Source of the DNA: Porphyra umbilicalis
Taxonomy: Eukaryota > Rhodophyta > Bangiophyceae > Bangiales > Bangiaceae
Assembly: GCA_002049455.2 (NCBI GenBank)
Contig: KV919090.1
Span: 11,673-75,672 of the forward strand
Reading direction: 5' to 3'
Length of the DNA: 64,000 bases
Shown: positions 1 to 9,539 of the stretch, one piece after another
Layout: the number at the start of each line of letters is the position of its first letter
Numbering within the stretch: position 1 is the first letter of the stretch
Notes under the pieces: model-generated
Database searches by the model: none
The model's input: the letters and a program-made list of their open reading frames with translations, nothing else
What the model was told of the DNA's origin: nothing
Translations under genes and position numbers: made by a program

Positions 1-560
1 TAGCGCCAGTGGGGCGACCGCCCCCGAAGTCCGGACGCGCGACAGGGGACGCAGCGGAGGGCGTATCGCCAGTGGGGCGGCGCCCCCACGGCGTTGTGGC
101 GCCCGTCGTCGCAGCGGAGGGCGTATCGCCAGTGGGGCGGCGCCCCCGGTTGCGTGCGGCGGGCGCAGCGCCAGTGGGGCGACGCCCCGGGGTCGACGCG
201 GGACAGGGACGCAGCGGAGGGCGTATCGCCAGTGGGGCGGCGCACCCACTGCGTCGTGGCGCCTGTCGTGACGGAGGGCGTAGCGCCAGTGGGGCGACGC
301 CCCGAAGTCGACGCGCGACGGGGACGCAGCGGATGGCGTTACGCCATTGGGGCGGCGCCCCCACGGCGTCGTAGTGCCCGTCGTGACGGACGGCGGATCG
401 CCAGTGGGGCGGCGCCCCGACGGCGGCGCGGCGCCCGTCGGAGCGAAGGGCGTGTTGCCAGTGGGGCGGCGCCCTCGGATCGGCACACACCGGGTGCGCA
501 GCGGAGGGCCCCGCCAGCGGTCACACGGCCCCGCGGGCCCAACCGGATTTATTCCCTACG
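1..560. repeat. GC-rich minisatellite, about 60-75 bp units
   Basis: A core of about 20 bases beginning gcgtatcgccagtggggcgg recurs about eight times between positions 1 and 480, separated by diverged spacers. Open frames cross the array and would encode SPVGRRP-type repeats, but several frames are open at once and none looks like a gene. The array may begin left of the window. I see no other gene in this stretch. Confidence 0.8.
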
Positions 561-577
561 GCGCGCCTCGGTACCAC

Positions 578-3500
578 CTACGGGTCGGCGTAGGCGGGGT
601 CCAACACTGGGACCCCGCCCTTGCGCAGCTGGGCGCGCACCGCCTGGTTCAGGCGTGCCGCGTGCCACGTTGGGCTCGCGGACAGCGAGCCCTTCACCTG
701 GCGCGCGGCCCGGCTGTACTCAAGCAGGGACCACCCCACCATCGCGTCCGTCACCTGACCCCAGTTCACCACCGGGTCGTACCCCCACTCTGCCCACACG
801 GCCCCGCGGAGGTCGCCCGGTCGGAGCGGGCCCGCCTGATTGGTGTGCGCAGCCCCCGTCAAGTAGTACGCCAACAGGTGGCGTCCTGCTCGCCGGGCCC
901 ACGGCTCTCCCGCTCCGCGGCCACGTCCCGCCCGCTGGTCCGCGCCGCGACGCACCACCCGGCCGGCCCGTCGTCCCGTCCCCGCCGTTGACCGACCGCC
1001 GGCGCCCCGTACTCCTCGCCCGCGGCGTTGCCGCTCCCGCCGTCGGGGCCTCGCGGCGTCTCGGCCGGGGGGGGGGGATGTTCGGGGGCGGCTCGCGACG
1101 GGGTACCGGAAGGAGGATCCCCCGTCGCCGGGGCGTCCGGCGTGGCCCCAAGCGGCGCGGGGTTGGGCGGCCCCACCACCGCAACGGCGGGCTCGGTAAC
1201 CCGACGCGGGGGCGCTACGGCCGCCCCCGTGGCGGGGGGTCCCGCCGCAGCTCCTGCCGGCGCGGGCAGAAGCGCCGACGGCGGCGCGGAAGACGGCCGG
1301 GGCGGCAGCGAGGGCCCCGCCCGTGGCATGGTCGGGTCGGGCGCATCGCCCCGCTCGGCGGCCACCGCCATAGCTCCCCGGGGCGGAGACGGCGGCGCCG
1401 TCGGCGCATCGTCCCGCTCGGCGGCCACCGCCACGGCGCCCCGAGCCGGGGACGGCGGCGCCGCATCCGGCAGCCCCAAGGGCGGTAAGACCGGGGACAC
1501 GGCGGCCGCAGCGGGAGCTAAGAAACGCCCGGGTGCCGGCGGCACCGGCGGCGGCGTAGCGGGCGCGGGCGACCGACGGGGCGACATCGGCGGCGCCTCG
1601 CCCCCTCCGCGGCGCGGCGACGGGTGGGGGGACCAAGCGGGGGTAAGCTCCCGACGCGGTGGTGTCGGCGGGCCCTCCCCACCGCCGCCGCGCGGGTAAT
1701 CACGCCCGTCGAGGAGCGGCGCCGGCGGCGAGACCCACTTGCGGCCCCCACCGCCGCTGCCACTGCCATGCCCGTGACGGGGTGCATCATCCCGGCCACC
1801 CTCGGGCTCGTAACCGTCAGCCCCTCGGTTCCACCCGCCGGTCTGGCCGCCCCCGCGGTAGTTACCGCCGGGGTAGTCGTCCCCGCGGTCGTCACCGCCG
1901 CGGTAGCCGCCGCCAGGGTAGTCGTACCCGCAGCCGTCACCGGCGCGGTAGCCGCCACCGCGGTAGTCGTACCCGCGGTCATCACCGCCTCGGTACCCGC
2001 CGCCGTGGCGGTCGTACCCGCGGTCGTCGCGGCATCCGCCGCCGCGGTCCTCGCCACCGACGCGGTTACCGCCGCGGCCGCCGCCGTCGCCGCAGTACTC
2101 GCCGCCGTAATCGCCGCCGCGATCGTCACCACCGCGATGTCCGCCACTGCGGTGGTAGTCCCGACCGTGGTAGCCCCGGTCGTCGGACGGGCCGCCAGTA
2201 CGGCGGTCCCCGCACGTCCACCCGCCGCGGTCGGCGGGAGCCGGGCCCCATCCGGCATCCGCACGGGGGTAGCCCCCGGCACCCGACGACCAACCACCGC
2301 GGCCGCCGCCGCCCGGTTGCCAACCGCCGCCGGGGCGCTGGCCGCCAGCCCCTTGGTCGCCGTGCCCGCCCGCGCCGCCGCCGGCCGGGTAGTCGCGGCC
2401 CCCGGGGTCCCCGGCGGGCGCTGGTGGACTCCACCCCGCCGCCGCGTCGGCAGTGGTGGCGTACCGTCGGCCACCGCCCTGGCCGGCACCGCCACGACCG
2501 CCGGGCGACGCGGCGCCACCCGCATCCGACGGACCGTCGGCGCTGCCCCCTTGGCCGGCACTGCCCCCTTGGGGCTCCGACCGAGGAGACCGCGGCGGCC
2601 CGACCCCGTCCACCCCAGGGGGTTTGGCGGACGCTGCCGGGTGCGTGGCACCGTACCCATCCCCGCCGATATCCACGTAGGGGAACTGCGGGGGCAAGTC
2701 CGCCTCGAGGGCAGCCTCCGTACACCCCAACCCGGTGGACGAGGACGCGCAGGGCGTCACGCCCACCCAGTGGCGCTCGGCGCTCATCATCGTGCCCCGG
2801 TGCGCGTAGAGGATGGTGGGGGGTTCCTTCCCCGGCGTCGAGTAGGGAAGGCGCTGGCGCACGAGACGCCACGGGACATGCGGCCACGCCGCCATGATGA
2901 GGCGCAGCGTCGTGGCCCGCCGGTTGTCCCCTTGAGCGAGGGTCAGCGGCCCGAAGCGGGTGAGCGCCCACGTCGCCAAGGGCGGGGGCCGGAACAAGCG
3001 GCGGTCCCGCTCGTAGGCAGCGAGCACAGCGCTCACCATGGCGCACGCTGCCGCGAGCCGCGCCACGCCAAGGAGGGGGTCCCCCGTCGCCGTCGTGAGA
3101 CGGTGCGCAAGATGGGTGAAGACCCGCGGCAGGAACCAAAGGAGCAGCCGCGGCGCGGCGAACACGGTGTCCCAGTCGGACGGGGCCGAGGGGAGGAGGA
3201 ACGTGCGGTCGGCTGACTCACGCAGCGGCAGGCGCATCGCGCCATGGCCCGTGCGGGCCACCGGAGCGAGCCGCCCCATCATGCGGGCGACCCGCTCGTT
3301 GGCCCAGTCGTCCCCGGGGACCGGCACGGAGGTGAGGAGGGGCTCACGCCCCACCCAAAACTCCAACCCGACGCTCACGTCCCCACACGTCGTCGCCCGC
3401 AGCTTCGGCAGCTGGCGCTGCAGCGCCACCAACCACGCGAACCCCGCCGCGCCGTCGACGCAGAACATCTCCGTGACGTCCGGCATTGGCTCCGGCAGAA

Positions 3501-4371
3501 TCACGGCGACCTCATTCACCCGCAGAAGGCGGCGGAAGTACTCGGCGGCGAGCGGGTGGTCGACGGCGGCCAACGACTTCAAGACGTTCGGCGCCGCGGC
3601 CGCCGCCAGGTACCCGCCCGCCTCGCCGACGGCGAGCATGCGGGTCCACGCCGTGTCGATGGCTGCCGCGTCGTAGGGCCCCGGCATGGCGCCCCCGGAC
3701 GCAACCCGCACCGTCGGCCAAGGGCCCTCGCCGTCGACGTCGCAGGCGTCCGCGACCTCGATCGGCAACCCAACGGGAAGCGGAGCCGGGGCCGCCGGCA
3801 GCGGTAGCACGACCGCCGTGGGGACCGGGTCCCGCAGTCCCGGGGGTAGCGTCCGCGGCGGCCGCGGCGTCGGGCGCAGATGGTCCCGGTCGGGGACCCG
3901 GGCCAAGGTCGCGGTCCGAAGGAGGTTCTCCGCAAGCGCCGAGCGCGACCGACCCCCGGACGTCGCCGACGGCGTTGCCGGCGCGGCCCGCCCCGCCGAC
4001 GCGGGGCCCCGCCCCGGCGGTCGGCCGCCTCCACGTCCGGCGGCCGCCGCCGCCACGGACGACGCCCCACCGCCGGCCGCTCCGCCGGGCGCCTCAGCCG
4101 CCGCGGCGCCCCCCGGCACGGGGGGGGGCGACGGCGAGCGCGACAGCGACGGCGCCTCCTCCGTCGTCGAGCGGGGGCACGGCCCCGCCATGGTCGACGT
4201 CCGACGGGCCCCTGCACCTGCCGCCTCCACCGCCGCCGCGGCAGCCCCCAGCACTTGGAGCCCGCCGGTGGCCGCGCCGGCCGATGCCGCCGGCGCCACG
4301 GTCGTGGCTCGGGCACGCCGCCCCGTTGTCGTCCGCGTCACGGCTCCCGCGGGTCGGGCGGACCCCGCCAT
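578..4371 (-). CDS. Large RGG/Gly-Tyr-rich protein of unknown function
   Basis: One frame runs from ATG at 4371 to a stop at 859 (1170 codons). I do not recognise a family. Residues 1-170 are low-complexity Ala/Arg/Pro. About residues 175-580 look globular, with mixed hydrophobic and charged residues, Trp-rich patches and motifs such as FAWLVALQRQLPK and HWVGVTPCASSS. About 615-880 is a glycine tract with many RGG, GYRGG and DRGYD units, typical of RNA-binding or condensate-forming tails; the rest is Pro/Ala-rich. A protein-like tail (HLLAYYLTGAAHTNQAGPL to DPAYADP) continues in another frame to a stop at 578, and a long G/C run at 1069-1078 is a likely slip point, so the true C-terminus may be at 578. 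Two minus-strand CCAAT boxes lie about 375-415 bases upstream. RNA binding is inference from composition only. Confidence 0.65.
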
Positions 4372-5090
4372 TCACCGCCAAGGACGGCGGTCGCTCGGCA
4401 GGGGGTGATGTAGCACCACCGAGATGGGGGTGGTGCTGGGAACCCCCGGCGGGGGCCGGGCGGGCGTGGCCTGCGCGTGGCAAGCGGCGGGGCGGGCGGC
4501 ACGGCAGCCACGCCCCCGCGGGTGGCGCCCCGGCGCCGCCTGGGCAGCTGTCGGGGGCGCGGGCACCCGGGCCACGCGCGAACGGCTACCAGGGCGTCGC
4601 TGGGCGGGGCGGTTATGTGGCGCGCGCGCGCCGCCGCGTGGCCACGCCAGGGGCCGCCACGTCAGGCAGGGGCGCCCGGTCCCGATTCCCCCTCGTCTCT
4701 ACTTACCGCATTTGGGGACTTGTCTTGCATTGTACTTAGTGGTATTGGTTGGTCGGCGGCGCGGGCCAATTCCCATCAGGGGAATTGGGCCCACGCAACG
4801 GTTTCCGCCCTTTTAGGACGAAGGGCGACGACGGTGGGAGGCACCGTCGTCGCCGGCAAGTAAACCGTGCCCTTTTGTCTTGTACCTTCGGCGGCCCCTC
4901 TTCCCGGATCGGGTGATCCTATAGGGGGAACGTTCTTAGGACGGCAGCGATGGGATACTTCCCTCTTCGGGCCCATGGCTACGGGGTTGTGCTACAGCCG
5001 AGGCGGAGTGAAGGGAATCCCTGATCCAGCCGCGGATCCCCCTGTTGCGACGACCGCTGGGGTCACCGCGGATGTACCCGCCGGCATACC
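4372..5090. other. Intergenic, probable 5' flank of the RGG-rich gene
   Basis: GC falls from about 4690 onward. Apart from the CCAAT/dyad block I see no supported gene; the open frames are short and mutually overlapping. Confidence 0.5.
4744..4788 (-). promoter_or_regulatory. CCAAT boxes with a dyad, upstream of the RGG-rich gene
   Basis: Minus-strand CCAAT pentamers lie at 4744-4748 and 4784-4788. The second sits in a 9-bp inverted repeat (4766-4774 ccaattccc and 4780-4788 gggaattgg, 5-bp spacer). The distance to the ATG at 4371 suits a promoter. Assignment is by motif and position only. Confidence 0.35.
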
Positions 5091-5091
5091 G

Positions 5092-5645
5092 CTAGCGATC
5101 GCGTTCGACTTGAGGATGTCGGACGGCGACGCCATCGCAGTGGCCGGGCGGTAATCGACGACAGACCGACGCGGAGATCCACGTCGCCTTGAACTCACAA
5201 ACCAACAGACGATCGCGGAACCGGCTACCCAGTACGGGCGTGGCAACGGCCGGAATCCCCTGTTGCTCCACCAGAAATTGTAGCGGTTCTAAGCACCACC
5301 ACGTTGGTTCGTCGTCTGGCCGAAGTGACCTCTTGATCAGCTCGGTCCGTCGAAGGGACTGCCCCGGAAATCGACCCACAGCCCAGCCTTCCCCCAACGG
5401 GAGGAGAGGATCACGGCAAAGCCCAGGGGGGAATCGTAGTCCAAAGCACAGTTGGTTTTATCAAACGGCGACGGGGACGGCGTCCCCACTCTCAATAAAC
5501 CCCTCCCAAACCCGAACGCCGGTGGCCAAAGTAGCCACCCCAAATGCGCCAAACCGATAAATCCCTCCAAAGCGAAAAGTTCAAACAAGTAGTAGGGGGG
5601 CTGGGAAGACCACTGGGGAAGAGCCCCGCCCCCGACCGAATCCAA
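5092..5645 (-). pseudogene. Possible decayed coding fragment, unrecognised
   Basis: Overlapping minus-strand frames (5337-5645, 5092-5397, 4992-5246) contain protein-like stretches, for example WWCLEPLQFLVEQQGIPAVA and FRDRLLVCEFKATW. The good segments change frame from one to the next, which suggests an old broken gene or element fragment. I cannot name a family. Base composition is lower in GC than the neighbouring host genes. Confidence 0.25.
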
Positions 5646-6025
5646 TATCCCCGAGATCTGGACAGGTCATTCCCTTGCTGGCCCGGATCGGGATATTTTG
5701 GGACGGCCCCCGGGGGTGTGCTGTCCACAGCTCGGGGGCCACGCCCCTTCCAACTGGGGACCCCCGACCGCCACAGTTGCGTGTGATGGGGTCGGGTTGG
5801 GTCGGGTCGGGTCTGGTTCTTTCGGGCGAGGTTGGGTGGAGTAGGGTGGTGTGAAAGCGGTAGATGAGATTGAGTGCAAAGCATGAATGATGGCGCAGTC
5901 GTGGCATTTGAGTATGAAAGGGAGTGCAGGAGGTACAGCGTGGAGAGGTTCACGTCGCTTCATCGCGGGGTCACCTCATATATCTTCTGGACAGGGCCCC
6001 AAGACTTTATTCTGGAGAACACCAC

Positions 6026-6273
6026 AGGCGCTTGCCAGCCGACGGGCACTTCTGTCATATAGAGCATCGCATTCATGGTGCTCTGTGCATGAATAACACC
6101 CGTTTCTCCGTGTTTCTGAAAGCTTGATGACTGAGGTGCTAGCCGTTTACGGGTATCTAGAGGCGCGGCGTGTACACCTCACTTCGGAACGGGTACACCT
6201 GTGACATCCTCTGGTTAGGGCGCCGTCACTTTTTTCCTGAGTATCCTACAGGCGCTAGCCGGCCGACGGGCAC
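6026..6273 (+). repeat. Two copies of a 24-bp dispersed repeat
   Basis: The copies at 6026-6049 and 6250-6273 differ at two positions from each other, and a third copy lies at 35809-35832. The consensus begins aggcgctagccggcc and ends gggcac. A more diverged relative may lie near 6135-6155. Confidence 0.7.
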
Positions 6274-6307
6274 GAGTTCTATATAGATTCGGTAGCAAGC
6301 ACTGCGG

Positions 6308-6408
6308 CGAAAAACGCAGTGTCAGCGAGGCACCCTCGGGGCCCGCAGCGGAGGAGCGCAGCGCCGGAGCCGGGCCCCGAGGGTGCCGAGATGACACTCC
6401 GTTTTTCG
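6308..6408. repeat. Long imperfect palindrome (38-bp arms, 25-bp loop)
   Basis: Positions 6308-6345 pair with 6371-6408 with only a few mismatches or small gaps. The inner 17 bp (ggcaccctcggggcccg and its complement) match perfectly. The structure could be a foldback element, a transcribed hairpin or a terminator-like stem. Further weak pairing continues outward. Confidence 0.85.
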
Positions 6409-7010
6409 CGCAGAGCGGAGCGTGGCTGCCACTAGGATTTGCCCCGGGAAGCACTGCAAGGCGGCCCGCAGACGACAGAGGTTAAAACGTCAATCTCTAA
6501 ATCTGAAAAGTCACCTGGGAGCGCTGCACGTCGGCTCCCGCGTCGGTTCTTGAACCTCTCGAGTGCGTCATGTAGATGTGGAGGGTGCGACGCGGACGTG
6601 CGCGGTCCCCTGCATGCCGAGCGGTCCCCCCAGCGGTCCCCCCCAAGAATACACCGGCTTATTCCAACTTATCATCCCTGGGGGGACCGCTTCCAGAACG
6701 CCGGTCCCCCCGGCGGTCCCCCCCAAGGGACAACCCACCCTTGCTCCCATACAAACAGTCGCGGAACGCACCCAGAGCATCCAGACGACTATTGTCAAGC
6801 TGGTGCATCCTCCAATCAGCTTGAATCACCCCAGAATTCTGATCCCACCTTCTGTACGGACCCGAAGCACCTCTGGCGTGCATCGCTTTTTCGTAAGCAT
6901 ATCCTACAGCACCCCTGGTGCCTGCTCCTTTCTTGAGGCCCGTTCCAAGTTTGCTGCGGTGCGCGCCACATCGGATGTGGCGTCGCTGCCATTGGTGGAA
7001 CGATGTGGCG

Positions 7011-7028
7011 GGCGCCACATGTGGCGCC
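7011..7028. repeat. Perfect 18-bp palindrome ggcgccacatgtggcgcc
   Basis: The sequence equals its own reverse complement over 18 bp. A related near-palindrome (cgccacatcggatgtggcg) lies at 6965-6983. Paired sites of this kind can be protein-binding sites, but nothing nearby identifies a regulated gene. Confidence 0.7.
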
Positions 7029-7194
7029 GACTTCTGGAGCGAGGACTCGGAGGTTGCGCCACAATGTACGCCGATGTATGGTCGATTAGGAGCCTTAGTA
7101 AGCCCTGGGCGACTTAACACTCAGTGTTCAAGAGATGAGTCCTCGACTCGGCGACAGATTGAGCGGGAGTCGACGCCGCTCCGCTGTCTTGCAC

Positions 7195-7420
7195 ACCGCA
7201 CGCACCCCCACCACATCGCCCGCTCCGACCGCCACGCCGGCACCCACCACTTCGCCGGCTCCCACCGCCACGCCGGCACCGACCACCTCGCCGGCTCCCA
7301 CCTTCTCGCCGGCATCCACCACCTCGCCGGCTTCCACCGTCGCGACGGCACCCCCAATCTCGCCCGCTCCCACCGCCACGCCGGCACCCATCACCTCGCC
7401 CGTCCGCACAAGACTCTCGC
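7195..7420 (+). repeat. 36-bp coding-like tandem repeat (APTATPAPTTSP)
   Basis: About six imperfect units of 36 bp occur within a 103-codon open frame (7135-7446) and would encode Ala/Pro/Thr/Ser repeats such as APTATPAPTTSP. This resembles the Thr/Pro-rich stalks of secreted cell-wall or adhesion proteins, but no signal peptide or conserved domain is visible. It may be a gene fragment or a minisatellite with an incidental open frame. Confidence 0.5.
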
Positions 7421-7734
7421 GCCTTTGGCACGCCCTCTTTTTGTAAACTATTTCTTTCTCCTCTCCCATTGTCCCCGCCGCACCCTTTGTGGTTTTGGTG
7501 CCGTCCCCCCGTTCCCCCGCCACATCCTGACCCGTCGCCTAAGTTGCAGTCTCCTACTACCTTGGGCAACCCCGCTGCCTTCAGTGACGGTGGCGCTCTC
7601 GGTCGCTCACGCGGACGACAGCAGCATCAGCGACGCTTCCAAAGCGCTCTGTTCGTGCCTTCCTTTGTTGCGGCAAGCGGGCTCCCTGAAAGGCTGCATC
7701 CTCACATGGTCACCAAGGGACAACAATGAGTGAA

Positions 7735-8051
7735 ATTCGCCGCCGCCGGTCCTCAACAAGCCGGCAGCAGTAGAGTCCGAGGTGCAATCGCCGCCGGCAT
7801 CTGGGGACAACACGCCGGCGGCGCCTGCGACTACAATTCCTTCTCAGAAGAAGACAGGCCCAGGCACGCAGAGCCGTGGCGCTCGGTCTCAGGTGACGAA
7901 GCAAGCGAAGGCAGCGGCGACACTTGCTGCCGCGTCGACTACTTTAGATGATGACGATGAGGTGTACTTTGTGCCCATGCACCACAACAAGGCGGCGGAC
8001 GACGCCGACTGTGCTGTTCAAGAGGCCAGTGTGGACGATTATCATTCCTAG
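7735..8051 (+). pseudogene. Acidic C-terminal coding fragment, unrecognised
   Basis: An open frame after a stop at about 7731 ends at 8051. It reads as a hydrophilic tail: Pro/Ala/Thr-rich, then a basic patch (SQVTKQAKAAATLAAAS), then an acidic end (DDDDEVYFVPMHHNKAADD). No good start codon precedes it; the only ATG in that frame begins inside the acidic end. A protein-like segment ends at 7733 in another frame, so this may be the remnant of a larger gene. No family recognised. Confidence 0.3.
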
Positions 8052-8499
8052 TCCCTGTAGAGTTTCATGTGTATGCACTTTGTTCTGTAGGGCGCCAAAG
8101 GATTCTTTTCCCCGCTGGGCAGGGATTTTTTTCCTACTTCTGTGCACCACGCATCCTACCACGAATGCGCATTACCCCTCGTGGTTCCCCTGCATTCCCT
8201 GCCACTGAAGATATCCTCGCACAAACACCAGCGACGGGCGCTACACCCCACACACATGTCCCCGCACGAACGCCACCGGCAACATGCGCGGTCCCCTCCG
8301 CCCTCCAAATACCGGCCGCCGGTCTCGGCAACGCCCGCGACTGGCCACTAACATGTCTTAGTCTCCCTGACCCACCCCTCCCCCGTAAACGCAGAGCTGC
8401 CGCCGGCCATACCCACGCCGGCGGCAACATACTAGTACTCCCCGCCCGACACGCCCACCGCCGGTCTTGTCAACGCCGGCGGCGGAGCAGGAAGCGGCC

Positions 8500-8730
8500 G
8501 ACAAGGCCCTCACGACGCCTCACAGGGCAGCTCCCGCACCTCCGGAGGGCGCCCACAGCCTCATACTCAAGGCGCCGCTCACCACATGTCTCCCCCGGAG
8601 CTCAACCCCTACTGAGTTCCCCGCCGAAAGATCTACCAAAAAGTACATGCAGTGTCACCACACAAATACAACGACTTACGACTTACGCAAGGGCCAATTG
8701 TCCTAGGGGGACTGCAAAAGTATACTTCAC
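8500..8730. repeat. Dispersed repeat, copy 1 (about 231 bp)
   Basis: This stretch is roughly 90 percent identical, in the same orientation, to 18785-19017. Because the second copy lies between two copia-type fossils, it may be LTR or leader sequence of that family, making this copy a solo remnant. The ends have not been defined. Confidence 0.75.
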
Positions 8731-8736
8731 ACTCCC

Positions 8737-9200
8737 CCCAGTACCGCAGGGATAATTGCAGCCACTCGGTCGAGTGCCCGTCATCGAAAGTCTGTGCGAG
8801 GCTCTCCGGGGACGATGTGACCGAGGGGTCTAAAGCCCTTTTGACCCCCTTCATGCAGAGGGGTCTACAGCCATTTAGCCCCATGTCCAGAGGTTGGTTA
8901 TTCAACCCACCTCCGATGGGGCCAAAGCAGACCCGCGAGGATGCCAGAGGCATCTCCGGGCCTCCCTGATGCCCGCAGGACCCCATCCGGTCCATCGGGC
9001 ACCACCCCCACAATGACCGTTCTGGCCGCGGGGCTGAAGCCTTTTAGACCCTTTCCAAACCTCGGTTTCCAACCGACCTCGGATAAGGCCCAGGAAGGTC
9101 CGGGCAGGTGCCCCGAACACGCCCGACCCGTCTGGGTGCCTGTACGACCACATCCGGTCCGTCGGGCACCACCGGAAGAGGGCCGAAAGCACTGTAGCCC
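8737..9200. repeat. Degenerate long-period repeats
   Basis: Segments recur with drift: the block catccggtccatcgggcac at 8986-9004 recurs near 9152-9170, about 166 bp later, and variants of ggggtctaaagcc recur between 8825 and 9050. I see no gene here. Confidence 0.4.
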
Positions 9201-9204
9201 CATC

Positions 9205-9340
9205 GCCACGTGTTGCACCGACACCACGTGTTGCAACGACGCCACGTGTTGCAACGACGCCACGTGTTACAGCAGCGCCACCTGTTACGACAGTGCCACG
9301 TGTTACAACAGCGCCACGTGTTACAGCAGCGCCACGTGTC
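9205..9340. repeat. 18-bp tandem repeat carrying eight phased E/G-box sites
   Basis: CACGTG occurs at 9207, 9225, 9243, 9261, 9297, 9315 and 9333, and CACCTG occurs at 9279. All are spaced by exactly 18 bp. CACGTG is the palindromic core bound by bHLH and bZIP factors. The array lies just beside a GC island (9.5-10.4 kb), so it could be a promoter element or simply an 18-bp microsatellite. Confidence 0.9.
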
Positions 9341-9539
9341 CGTCCTGGAACGATCTTCCAGGCCGCGACATTCGGGCCCTAAATCTTGAAATCGACCCAT
9401 GGGCCCGCTCAGCCGGCTGCGCTAAAGCCCTGTAGCGCCACAAAGCTGGGCAGTGTGAGGACGTGCCACAGCACGCCGGGTCCGGCTCGAGCGCTCCCGC
9501 CGCCGTGCCTAAGTCGGGCTCGACACCAGCTGCCACCGT

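Larger units (their letters stand above)
5650..7130. other. Non-coding, repeat- and hairpin-rich stretch
   Basis: There is no credible gene here. It holds a GT-rich tract near 5785-5860, two copies of a 24-bp dispersed repeat (6026-6049, 6250-6273), a 38-bp-arm hairpin (6308-6408), repeated gcggtcccccc motifs in both orientations (about 6600-6730), and palindromes at 6963-6981 and 7011-7028. Confidence 0.6.

Noticed and set aside
94-1488. Long plus-strand frame of 464 codons
   Set aside because: It is Arg/Pro/Gly-rich, runs through the minisatellite, and opposes the better minus-strand gene; it looks like a shadow frame of GC-rich DNA.
1624-3216. Plus-strand frame of 530 codons rich in Val/Ala
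   Set aside because: It is the complement of the RGG codon repeats on the minus strand. The minus frame has the more protein-like globular core.
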